A stretch of DNA of 6,964 nucleotides from JAGOUB01 sp964648045 (GTDB lineage Bacteria > Patescibacteriota > Gracilibacteria > Peribacterales > Peribacteraceae), in NCBI GenBank assembly GCA_964648045.1, contig CAZYNU010000042.1, positions 1 to 6,964 of the forward strand, written 5' to 3'. Under the pieces are notes generated by a model. The model worked only from the letters and a program-made list of their open reading frames with translations, did no database searches and had not been told where the DNA came from. Of the stretch, positions 1 to 6,500 are shown piece after piece. The translations under genes were made by a program, and so were the position numbers. The first letter of the stretch is position 1, and each line of letters opens with the position of its first letter.

Positions 1-1890
1 GAGCCGGTAGATATCACCATCAACATCATCGACACCCCCGGTCACGTGGACTTCACGGCCGAGGTGGAGCGTTCGCTGCGCGTGCTCGACGGCGGCGTGG
101 TGGTGTTCGACGGCTCGCAGGGCGTGGAGCCCCAGTCTGAGACTGTCTGGCGCCAGGCCGACAAGTACCGAGTTCCGCGCTTGGCCTTCGTAAACAAGAT
201 GGATAAGACCGGTGGCGATTTCTACATGTCGCTCGCTTCCATCCATGATCGCCTCAGTAAGGATGCCGTGGCGATTCAGCTGCCGATCGGCCAGGAGAGT
301 GAGTTTAGTGCCGTGGTCGACCTAATGACTAAGAAGGCCTTCACCTTCGAGGGCAAGATGGGCGAAGTCATCAAGGAAATTCCGATCCCCGAAGAAATGA
401 TGCCCGAGGTGTTGGAGTACCGCGCCGTTCTCATTGAGAAGATTGCCGAGGCGAACGATGACCTTATCGACAAGTTCCTCGAGACGGGCGCTCTCTCCGA
501 CGAGGAGATGTTCGCCGGCCTCCGCAAGGCTACCTGCGCCAACAAGCTCTATCCTGTGCTCTGCGGCTCCTCGCTGCAGAACAAGGGTGTGCCGCTGGTG
601 CTGAATGCCGTCACGGCCTACTTGCCGTCACCCAATGATCTGGCCGACATCAAGGGCACCGATCCCAACACCGGCGCTCCGCTGAGCCGCAAACACAGCA
701 ACGACCAGCCTCTTGCTGCCTTGGCCTTCAAGATCGCCACCGATCCGTTCGTGGGCCGTCTCACCTTCATCCGCGTGTACTCGGGCATCTTCAAGACGGG
801 TACGGCCATGCTCAACACCCGCAACGGCAACACCGAGCGCGTGGGTCGTATCGTTCGCCTGCACGCCAACTCCCGCGAGGAGATTCCGCAGATCGAAGCC
901 GGCGACATTGGCGCGGCCATTGGTCTGAAGGATGTTCGCACCGGCGACACCCTCTGCGACCAGGATAATCCCATGCAGCTTGAGGCCATCTCCTTTGCAG
1001 AGCCGGTCATCTCACTGGCCGTGGAACCCAAGACGAAGGGTGATCAAGAGAAGATGGGCATCGCCCTCCAGAAGCTGACCGAAGAAGATCCGACGCTCCG
1101 CGTGAAGTCCGATGAAGAGACCGGCCAGACTGTTCTTTCGGGAATGGGTGAGCTGCACCTGGAGATCATCGTCGACCGCATGAAGCGCGAGTTCAAAGTG
1201 GAGACGACCGTTGGTAACCCGCAGGTTGCCTATCGTGAGACCATTCGTAAGATCGTCGATGGCGAACATAAGTACTCCAAGCAAACCGGCGGTCGCGGCC
1301 AGTACGGCCACGTCGTCTTCCGTCTATCGCCCCAGGAGGCAGGCAAGGGCTACGAGTTCGTGAACGAGGTCGTTGGCGGCCGCATTCCCCGCGAATTCAT
1401 CTCTCCGTGCGACAAGGGTTTCCAGGAGGGTATGAGCCGCGGCATTCTCGCCGGCTTCCCCGTGGTGGACGTGAAGGTAGAGCTGCTCGACGGTTCATAC
1501 CACGACGTGGACTCGTCTGAAATGGCGTTCAAACTCGCTGCTTCCATCGGTTTCCAAGAGGCTGCCAAGAAGGCCGATCCGGTGCTACTTGAGCCGATCA
1601 TGAAGGTGGAAGTCACCACGCCCGAGGAGTTCCTTGGCGACGTGATGGGCGACCTGTCGTCTCGCCGCGGACTCATCCAGAATCAGTTCGATCGCGGCAC
1701 CGCCAAGATCATCGAGGCTCAGGTGCCCCTTGCCGCCATGTTCGGCTACGCCACCGAGCTCCGCTCGATGACACAGGGCCGCGCCAGCTACGCCATGGAG
1801 CCGAGCCACTACTCCGATGTGCCGCGCAATGTGGCCGAGGAGGTCATTAAGGCTCGTGCCGGCGTAGCCGTCAGCCGCAGCAACGGTTAA
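1..1890 (+). CDS. fusA: Elongation factor G, 3' part (5' end outside the window)
   Basis: EF-G is the cytosolic GTPase that drives tRNA-mRNA translocation on the ribosome and, with RRF, ribosome recycling. The reading frame is open from base 1, so the GTG at 46 is an internal valine and not the start. 629 residues are present. About 75-80 residues are missing, including the P-loop and switch I, judged from the place of the G3 motif in an EF-G of about 700 residues. Visible landmarks (window residue numbers) are G3 DTPGH at 11-15, G4 NKMD at 65-68, the G5 region around CGSS at 188-191, domain II from about 234, domain III from about 335 (GMGELHLE), domain IV from about 409 (GGRGQYGH, then GSYHDVDSSEM) and domain V from about 531 with SRRG at 554-557 and the C-terminal LRSMTQGRASY. 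It reads as canonical EF-G1. fusA normally sits in the str operon before tuf, but here a terminator and an unrelated gene follow. Identity is certain by family signature. Confidence 0.98.
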   Translation, partial: EPVDITINIIDTPGHVDFTAEVERSLRVLDGGVVVFDGSQGVEPQSETVWRQADKYRVPRLAFVNKMDKTGGDFYMSLASIHDRLSKDAVAIQLPIGQESEFSAVVDLMTKKAFTFEGKMGEVIKEIPIPEEMMPEVLEYRAVLIEKIAEANDDLIDKFLETGALSDEEMFAGLRKATCANKLYPVLCGSSLQNKGVPLVLNAVTAYLPSPNDLADIKGTDPNTGAPLSRKHSNDQPLAALAFKIATDPFVGRLTFIRVYSGIFKTGTAMLNTRNGNTERVGRIVRLHANSREEIPQIEAGDIGAAIGLKDVRTGDTLCDQDNPMQLEAISFAEPVISLAVEPKTKGDQEKMGIALQKLTEEDPTLRVKSDEETGQTVLSGMGELHLEIIVDRMKREFKVETTVGNPQVAYRETIRKIVDGEHKYSKQTGGRGQYGHVVFRLSPQEAGKGYEFVNEVVGGRIPREFISPCDKGFQEGMSRGILAGFPVVDVKVELLDGSYHDVDSSEMAFKLAASIGFQEAAKKADPVLLEPIMKVEVTTPEEFLGDVMGDLSSRRGLIQNQFDRGTAKIIEAQVPLAAMFGYATELRSMTQGRASYAMEPSHYSDVPRNVAEEVIKARAGVAVSRSNG

Positions 1891-1914
1891 GCGTTTCTCT
1901 TCGCATTCAGAAGG

Positions 1915-1938
1915 AGGCCCGGGTGACCGGGCCTTTTT
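1915..1938 (+). terminator. Intrinsic terminator of fusA
   Basis: A perfect 8-bp GC-rich stem, AGGCCCGG paired with CCGGGCCT, is closed by a GTGA tetraloop of the stable GNRA class and followed at once by a T-run (1934-1938). It begins 24 bases after the fusA stop. It should end the str-operon transcript, so the downstream regulator probably has its own promoter. The bases just before and into the left arm (1911-1917, AAGGAGG) match a Shine-Dalgarno sequence, probably by chance. Confidence 0.9.
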
Positions 1939-1950
1939 CGTGGGAGTTTT

Positions 1951-1981
1951 TTGTCGCACTCGGCCTGGTGCCCGGTAGAGT
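1951..1981 (+). promoter_or_regulatory. Possible weak promoter for the TrpR-like gene
   Basis: TTGTCG at 1951-1956 and TAGAGT at 1976-1981 could be -35 and -10 boxes, but the spacer is 19 bases and the -35 matches the sigma-70 consensus at only three positions. If real, transcription would start within a few bases of the ATG at 1990, giving an almost leaderless mRNA. That would fit the lack of a ribosome binding site. The argument is mainly that the gene follows a strong terminator and so needs a promoter in this 50-base gap. Confidence 0.2.
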
Positions 1982-1989
1982 GTGGAACC

Positions 1990-2430
1990 ATGAAGAGACG
2001 TTTTACCGAGGATAGCTGGCGGAAGGAACCGTGGTTTCGGGGCCTGGTGGCCGCCCTACGTTCCCTTAAAACCGAGGACGATACGGCCGCCTTTCTGCGC
2101 GATATTGCCACTTTGAGTGAATTGCAGGCCTTAAGCGAGCGCTTGGAAGTGGCCCGGCTGATCGCCCAAGGCTACAGCTATCGCCAGGTGGCCAAGCTCA
2201 CCGGCGCCAGCACCACCACCGTCACGCGCGTGGCCCATTTCCTCGAGAACGGGGAAGGCGGCTACCGCACTGTGCTCAAAGCCCACCGCCATCATCGCCT
2301 GGTCCCCAAACCCGTCACCCTGGCTGATGTCGGCGCGCCGCGCGGGGAAAAAGAGGCGATCGCACCACAATCTCTCGACGCGCTCGTGCCGCGAGCCTCT
2401 CCGTTGCAGAAATACCTCGGCCGCCAGTGA
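1990..2430 (+). CDS. TrpR-like regulator, YerC/YecD family, with C-terminal extension
   Basis: 146 residues. Residues about 15-98 match the YerC/YecD branch of the TrpR superfamily: a helical segment (LVAALRSLKTEDDTAAFLRDI), the LSELQALSERLEVARLI helix, then a helix-turn-helix at about 62-84 (YSYRQVAKLTGAS, TTTVTRVAHFL) and the closing GEGGYRTVL. The family is expected to bind DNA as a dimer through this helix-turn-helix; the target and any co-ligand are generally unknown, and the tryptophan response of true TrpR should not be assumed. Family members such as Bacillus YerC are about 100 residues. This one adds about 45 residues (from residue 99), starting with a His/Arg-rich patch (HRHHR) and ending in a Pro/Ala-rich tail without a recognised domain. 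I chose ATG 1990 because the family core begins just after it; the TTG at 1951 would add 13 residues unlike the family. No Shine-Dalgarno precedes either start. The gene converges on the FMN reductase gene 3 bases away. Confidence 0.85.
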   Translation: MKRRFTEDSWRKEPWFRGLVAALRSLKTEDDTAAFLRDIATLSELQALSERLEVARLIAQGYSYRQVAKLTGASTTTVTRVAHFLENGEGGYRTVLKAHRHHRLVPKPVTLADVGAPRGEKEAIAPQSLDALVPRASPLQKYLGRQ

Positions 2431-2440
2431 GGCTCACTGG
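2424..2440. repeat. Perfect palindrome holding the stop codons of two convergent genes
   Basis: CCAGTGAG, one central G, then CTCACTGG. The plus-strand TGA (2428-2430) and the minus-strand TGA (2436-2434) sit in opposite arms. As RNA it could fold on either strand as a 6-bp stem with a 5-base loop. No T-run follows on either strand, so it is not a textbook terminator, but it may act as a shared transcript end or 3' stabiliser. Confidence 0.7.
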
Positions 2441-3147
2441 GCGTTGCTGACGGGGTACATAATGCGATTACCGATGCGGTAGGCCCAGGTAGCCACGTTA
2501 CGGCGCAAGCTGAGGAAGGGCGGCAGGGAACCGGTAGCCCGGTAGGCCGCCACGATGTGTCCAAACGTCGCCGCCTTTTTAGTCATTCGATCCGCCAGAT
2601 CTGTGCGTTGGTCGAGCACTAAGCCGAATTTGCCCCGTCCCGGCAGGCATTTGGGTTCAAAATGGCGGCCAACCACGGCCGCGCCGTAGTACTTGAACGC
2701 CTCAGACACATGGAGTGTGGTGATATTCAGGAGCGCTTTCCAGGCAATCATTGGCGCACCACCCGTAAAGAGGAACATGCAGGGTTTTTCCTGTAGTTGC
2801 CCCTTGCTGTGTGTGGCTTGGTCTAAACAGACGGCACCCAAATGATCGAGGGCGTTTTTCAGGTGCGCGGGCACGGAGAAGTTCCAAACCGGACTGGCGA
2901 CGACGATGCCATCGGCATTCTTCACGGCTTCGTGCAGTTTGTGGGTATCGGGAGTGGGGGAGTGGTTGGGATCGTAGGCGGCGAGGGTAAAATGCGGCAC
3001 GTCGAGCTCGGCCAGCGTAATGGTTGTCACCTCTGCCGCGGGGTGCGTTCGTGTCAGTCCTTCGGCGAAGGTATGCGCAAGGAAGGCAGCATTGCTAGGG
3101 CGGTTATTTCCCGCTACGAGAATGGTAATCTTCATGATGGTCTTCAT
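2434..3147 (-). CDS. NAD(P)H-dependent FMN reductase / flavodoxin-fold oxidoreductase
   Basis: 237 residues. The N-terminus is a beta strand followed by a flavin phosphate-binding type loop (MKITILVAGNNRPSNA, residues 5-20). Residues 78-103 carry the family hallmark, a strand then SPVWNFSVPAHLKNALDHL, equivalent to the PxYNxSxPxxLKNxLD motif of FMN_red/flavodoxin_2 enzymes that contacts the isoalloxazine ring. FTGGAP at 127-132 fits the next flavin-contact loop. Such enzymes use NAD(P)H to reduce FMN, quinones, azo compounds or other electrophiles in the cytosol; the true substrate cannot be read from sequence. The usual length is about 180-200 residues. The extra length is a basic C-terminal tail (about 208-237) whose function I do not know. 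I took the first ATG, since AGGAG lies 13 bases upstream, although the in-frame ATG four codons later (+ strand 3133-3135) aligns better with the family start. It converges on the TrpR-like gene and diverges from nrdJ; no functional link to either is visible. Confidence 0.85.
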   Translation of the reverse strand: MKTIMKITILVAGNNRPSNAAFLAHTFAEGLTRTHPAAEVTTITLAELDVPHFTLAAYDPNHSPTPDTHKLHEAVKNADGIVVASPVWNFSVPAHLKNALDHLGAVCLDQATHSKGQLQEKPCMFLFTGGAPMIAWKALLNITTLHVSEAFKYYGAAVVGRHFEPKCLPGRGKFGLVLDQRTDLADRMTKKAATFGHIVAAYRATGSLPPFLSLRRNVATWAYRIGNRIMYPVSNAQ

Positions 3148-3160
3148 CGTACCGTGAGTT

Positions 3161-3165
3161 CTCCT
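3161..3165 (-). promoter_or_regulatory. Shine-Dalgarno site of the FMN reductase gene
   Basis: AGGAG on the minus strand, 13 bases before the ATG at 3147 and 25 before the second ATG. The spacing is long but favours the first ATG. It is the only clear ribosome binding site at a gene start in this window. Confidence 0.5.
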
Positions 3166-3180
3166 GACTACGAAGCGAAA

Positions 3181-3209
3181 ATCATGAGCGAGTCCTTCAA
3201 CGTTCCCAA
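3181..3209 (-). promoter_or_regulatory. Candidate sigma-70-like promoter for the FMN reductase gene
   Basis: On the minus strand TTGGGA (3209-3204) and CATGAT (3186-3181) are separated by 17 bases, the ideal spacing. Each hexamer matches the consensus at about four of six positions. It would give a 5' leader of roughly 25-30 bases containing the AGGAG site. Weak boxes like these occur by chance, so this is only a candidate. Confidence 0.3.
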
Positions 3210-3291
3210 TCGGAGCGGCACAGAATGTGTATGGTGCTTGTCGGCGGGTGGCTCTGTGCTTTGTGTATCACTTAATAGTTCAAGATGAGAG

Positions 3292-3303
3292 ATCATAAAT
3301 GAT
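3292..3303. repeat. Short perfect inverted repeat in the AT-rich block
   Basis: ATCAT, AA, ATGAT: a 5-2-5 palindrome. It could be an operator half-site pair for one of the divergent genes. It is short and AT-rich enough to occur by chance. Confidence 0.3.
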
Positions 3304-3322
3304 TTTGAAAAAATTGTCGGTG

Positions 3323-3348
3323 TTTTACGGCAATGATAAGCCGTGAAA
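3323..3348. repeat. Hairpin upstream of nrdJ
   Basis: TTTTACGGC pairs with GCCGTGAAA over nine positions, including one G-T wobble, around an 8-base loop (AATGATAA). No T-run follows on the plus strand (AATCCC comes next). It could be a leader element of an nrdJ transcript starting upstream, or a DNA-level symmetry element. Confidence 0.4.
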
Positions 3349-3372
3349 AATCCCCCCATGGTGAATGGGGAA
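3346..3372 (-). terminator. Possible minus-strand intrinsic terminator
   Basis: Read on the minus strand, CCCCAT (3370-3365), a five-base loop and ATGGGG (3359-3354) form a 6-bp stem that two T-G wobbles can extend, followed after one A by TTTTT (3350-3346). No minus-strand gene lies just upstream, so it would stop antisense transcription from the nrdJ side before it reaches the FMN reductase gene. The plus-strand reading has no T-run after the stem. Confidence 0.35.
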
Positions 3373-3417
3373 TTCTTCTGTCTGAATGCAAGTCTGCAGC
3401 GTTGAATGTCCGGCAGA

Positions 3418-3433
3418 TTTCTATAGGTTGTGT
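3418..3433 (+). promoter_or_regulatory. NrdR box, distal copy
   Basis: TTTCTATAGGTTGTGT agrees with the NrdR-box consensus acaCwAtATaTwGtgt at 11 of 16 positions, and at 11 of the last 13. NrdR is the zinc-finger/ATP-cone repressor that binds paired boxes before ribonucleotide reductase genes. The TATAGG inside it (3422-3427) could also be a -10 hexamer, so NrdR binding would block the promoter, but I found no -35 box at a good distance. Confidence 0.65.
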
Positions 3434-3455
3434 CCCTGGAACAGGGAGGACACAA
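3428..3455 (+). repeat. Hairpin spanning the spacer between the two NrdR boxes
   Basis: TTGTGT (3428-3433) pairs with ACACAA (3450-3455), and CCCTG (3434-3438) pairs with CAGGG (3442-3446) around a GAA loop, leaving a 3-base bulge (3447-3449). The outer arms are halves of the NrdR boxes, so part of the symmetry comes from the boxes. The inner CCCTG/CAGGG stem is extra. If transcription starts upstream, this would be a stable 5' leader hairpin. Confidence 0.45.
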
Positions 3456-3465
3456 CATAGTGTGT
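3450..3465 (+). promoter_or_regulatory. NrdR box, proximal copy
   Basis: ACACAACATAGTGTGT agrees with the consensus acaCwAtATaTwGtgt at 14 of 16 positions, with both ACAC and GTGT arms intact. It starts exactly 32 bp after the distal box, about three helical turns, which is the arrangement known for cooperative NrdR binding. It lies 55 bases before the nrdJ start codon. Together the boxes predict NrdR repression of nrdJ when (d)ATP levels are sufficient. Confidence 0.8.
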
Positions 3466-3520
3466 TTCCTGCGCCGAAGCGGCCGATCCGGCCCTTCTCA
3501 CCCATTCCTTCTATTTTTCC

Positions 3521-6500
3521 ATGAACCCAAACGCCGCCGCTCAGGCCAAGGCCGCTCATAAGACTATCCATGATGACCGTCAGCAGGAGGGCGGTTCCGC
3601 CGGTCATCAGAACCGGCACGGCGGCCTCTCGGTGCCGCGTCTCTTCACGACGCCGGGCAGCGATCCGCTCGACGAGGTGACCTACGAGCGTCGCACGAGC
3701 CGCGTGACGAACACGAACGGTTCGGTGGTGTTCGAAATGCAGGATGCGGAAATTCCCGCAGACTGGAGTCAGGTGGCCACCGACATCGTTGTGAGCAAGT
3801 ATTTCCGCAAGGCCGGCGTGCCGCAGTACAATGCCGACGGCTCAATTAAGCTCGACGAGAAAGGCCTCCCGGTCACCGGTCCCGAACGCAGCGTGCGCCA
3901 GGTGGTTCGCCGCCTTGCCGGTTGTTGGCGGCACTGGGGCGAGAGCTATGGCTACTTCGCCACCAAACAAGATGCCCAGGCCTTCGAAGATGAGATGTCC
4001 TACATGCTCGTGCGCCAGATGGCCGCTCCGAACAGTCCGCAGTGGTTCAATACCGGTCTGCACAGCGCCTACGGCATCACCGGCCCGGCGCAGGGTCATT
4101 ACTACGTCGACCCGGACACCGGCGAGGTTCGCAAGAGCGAAGATTCCTACACGCACCCCCAGCCCCACGCCTGCTTCATTCAGAGCGTGGCCGACGATAT
4201 GGTGAATGAGGGTGGCATCATGGACCTGTGGGTCCGCGAGGCGCGTCTCTTTAAGTATGGCTCCGGCACCGGGACCAATTTTAGCCATCTGCGCGGTAAC
4301 GGCGAGCCCCTCTCGGGCGGCGGCAAGAGCTCTGGCCTCATGAGTTGGCTCAAGATCGGCGACCGCGCCGCCGGTGCCATCAAGTCGGGCGGTACGACGC
4401 GCCGCGCCGCGAAGATGGTCTGTCTCGACCTTGATCACCCGGATATTGAGACGTTCATCAATTGGAAGGTGGAAGAAGAGAAGAAGGTGGCCGCGCTCGC
4501 CAAGGCCGGTTATGACATCGACTTCAACGGCGAGGCCTATGCCACCGTTTCGGGTCAAAATAGTAATAACTCCGTCCGTGTCCCGCAGGCCTTCTTTGAG
4601 GCCCTGGAGCGCGACGCCGACTGGAACTTGTATTGGCGCACGGAGCTGCGCAAGGCTGCCAAAGAGGGACGCGAGCCCAAGCCGAGCAAAACGCTCAAGG
4701 CTAAGGATCTTTGGGAGCAGATCGCCTACGCTGCCTGGAGCTGCGCCGATCCCGGCGTGCAATACGACACCACCGTGAACGATTGGCACACCTGCCCGGC
4801 TGATGGTCGCATCAATGCGAGTAACCCGTGCAGTGAGTACATGTTCCTCGATAATACGGCGTGCAACCTCGCTTCGCTCAACCTGCTGAAGTTCTTCGAT
4901 GCCGAAAACGGCACCTTCGAGGTGGAGAAATATCGCCACGCCATCCGCCTCTGGACGATCGTGCTGGAAATCTCGGTGCTCATGGCCCAGTTCCCCAGCA
5001 AGGAGATCGCTGAATTGAGCTACAAGTTCCGCACGCTCGGTCTGGGTTATGCCAACCTGGGCGCCATGCTCATGCGCATGGGTATCGCCTACGACAGCGA
5101 GCAGGGCCGCGCCATCTGCGCCGCGCTCACGGCCATCCTGACGGGCGAGAGCTACGCTGCCTCGGCGGAGATGGCCCGCCATCTGGGTGCCTTTCCCGGC
5201 TACGGTCCCAACCGCGAGTCCATGCTCCGCGTGATCCGCAATCATCGCCGTGCGGCCTACGACGCTCCCACCAAAGAATACGAAGGGCTGCACGTTCCGC
5301 CGGTTGGCATCGATCAGCAGGTCTGTCCTCCCGGCCTTCTGACGGCTGCCAAGGAGTGTTGGGACCGCGCGCTGGAGATGGGTCAGGAGCACGGCTACCG
5401 CAACGCCCAAGTCACCGTTATTGCCCCCACCGGTACCATCGGCTTGCTCATGGACTGCGACACGACCGGTGTGGAGCCTGATTTCGCCCTGGTGAAGTTT
5501 AAGAAGCTGGCTGGCGGCGGCTACATGAAGATCGCCAACCAGTCCGTTGAGCCGGCTCTGAGCGCCCTTGGGTACGCCGAGAGCGAGGTGCGCGACATCA
5601 TGCGCTACGTGATGGGCACCCTTAGCCTGGAAGGCGCCCCGCATGTGAACCGCCAGTCGCTTAAGGAAAAGGGCTTCACCGATGCCGACATCGCTAAGAT
5701 CGAAGCCCAGCTCTCCACCGTCTTTGAGATTGGCTTTGCCTTCAATCGCTTCGCGCTTGGTGATGAAACCATGAAGCGCCTGGGCTTCACCGATGCCCAG
5801 TTGGCCGACGAGTCCTTCAATCTGTTGAAGGCCCTTGGCTTTACCAAAGAGCAAGTCGACGAGGCGAATGAGGTGATCTGCGGTCATATGACGATCGAGG
5901 GCGCTCCACACCTGCGCGACGAGCATCTGAGCGTCTTCGACTGTGCTAACCGTTGCGGCAAGAATGGTAAGCGCTACATCCACTACGAAGGTCACATCCG
6001 CATGATGGCTGCCAGCCAGCCGTTCATTTCCGGAGCTATCAGCAAGACCATCAACCTGCCAAGCGAGGCCACAATCGAGGACGTGAAGAACGCCTACCTG
6101 CTCAGCTGGAAGCTTTCCATTAAGGCCAATGCCCTCTACCGCGACGGCTCCAAGATGAGCCAGGTGCTCTCCACGTCGTCTGACGCCAAAGAAGAGAAGG
6201 TTGAGCCGAAGGTAGTTGAGAAGATCGTGGAGCGCATTGTCTACAAGCCTGCCGCCCGCCGCCGCAAGCTCCCCGATGAGCGCCCGGCCCTGACGCACAA
6301 ATTCTCGGTGGCCGGCCACGAGGGCTACCTGACGGTTGGACTCTTCGAGGACGGTCAGCCCGGCGAGCTCTTCATTAAGATGAATAAAGAAGGCTCCACG
6401 CTCTCGGGCGTGATGGACATGTTCGCCATGTCTATGTCGATGAACTTGCAGTACGGCGTGCCGCTCAAGGTGCTCTGCGCCAAGCTGGCCCACTCGCGCT

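Larger units (their letters stand above)
3148..3520. other. Divergent intergenic region between the FMN reductase gene and nrdJ
   Basis: 373 bases without a convincing gene. From left to right it holds the ribosome binding site and candidate promoter of the minus-strand reductase, a 7-bp inverted repeat (3218-3224 with 3253-3259, 28-base loop), an AT-rich block (28 of 90 bases are G or C in 3261-3350), a 12-bp inverted repeat, two hairpins, a further loose stem (3390-3397 with 3413-3420) and two NrdR-box-like sites. The last 29 bases before nrdJ contain no G at all. I looked for a cobalamin riboswitch, which would suit a B12-dependent enzyme, and saw no B12-box-like core. I also see no tRNA. 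Confidence 0.8.

Noticed and set aside
46..48. GTG at 46 as the fusA start
   Set aside because: The frame is open upstream to base 1 and encodes NIIDTPGH, the invariant G3 motif, so the valine is internal and the gene begins outside the window.
1951..1989. TTG at 1951 as the start of the TrpR-like gene
   Set aside because: It would add 13 residues that do not resemble the family, has no ribosome binding site, and overlaps the likely promoter region. ATG 1990 fits the family start better.
3218..3259. A 7-bp inverted repeat (GCACAGA / TCTGTGC) with a 28-base loop
   Set aside because: The loop is long, the stem is short, and no T-run or known element is associated with it; recorded only as part of the intergenic description.
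2842..3288. A 148-codon plus-strand open frame over the start of the FMN reductase gene
   Set aside because: Most of it is antisense to a well-supported flavodoxin-fold gene, the translation matches no family I know, and no ribosome binding site precedes it.
3148..3300. An FMN riboswitch in the leader of the FMN reductase gene
   Set aside because: The minus strand shows none of the conserved G-rich RFN segments, and the enzyme uses FMN rather than making it.
3148..3520. A cobalamin riboswitch before the B12-dependent reductase
   Set aside because: No B12-box-like conserved core was seen on the plus strand, and the hairpins present do not form the expected multi-branched layout. A covariance-model search would be decisive.
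3842..6493. An 883-codon open frame on the minus strand opposite nrdJ
   Set aside because: It is exactly codon-aligned with nrdJ, so its stops would need TTA, CTA or TCA codons in nrdJ, which the strong codon bias avoids. The translation is His/Arg/Ala/Gly-rich and shows no domain. It is a shadow of nrdJ.
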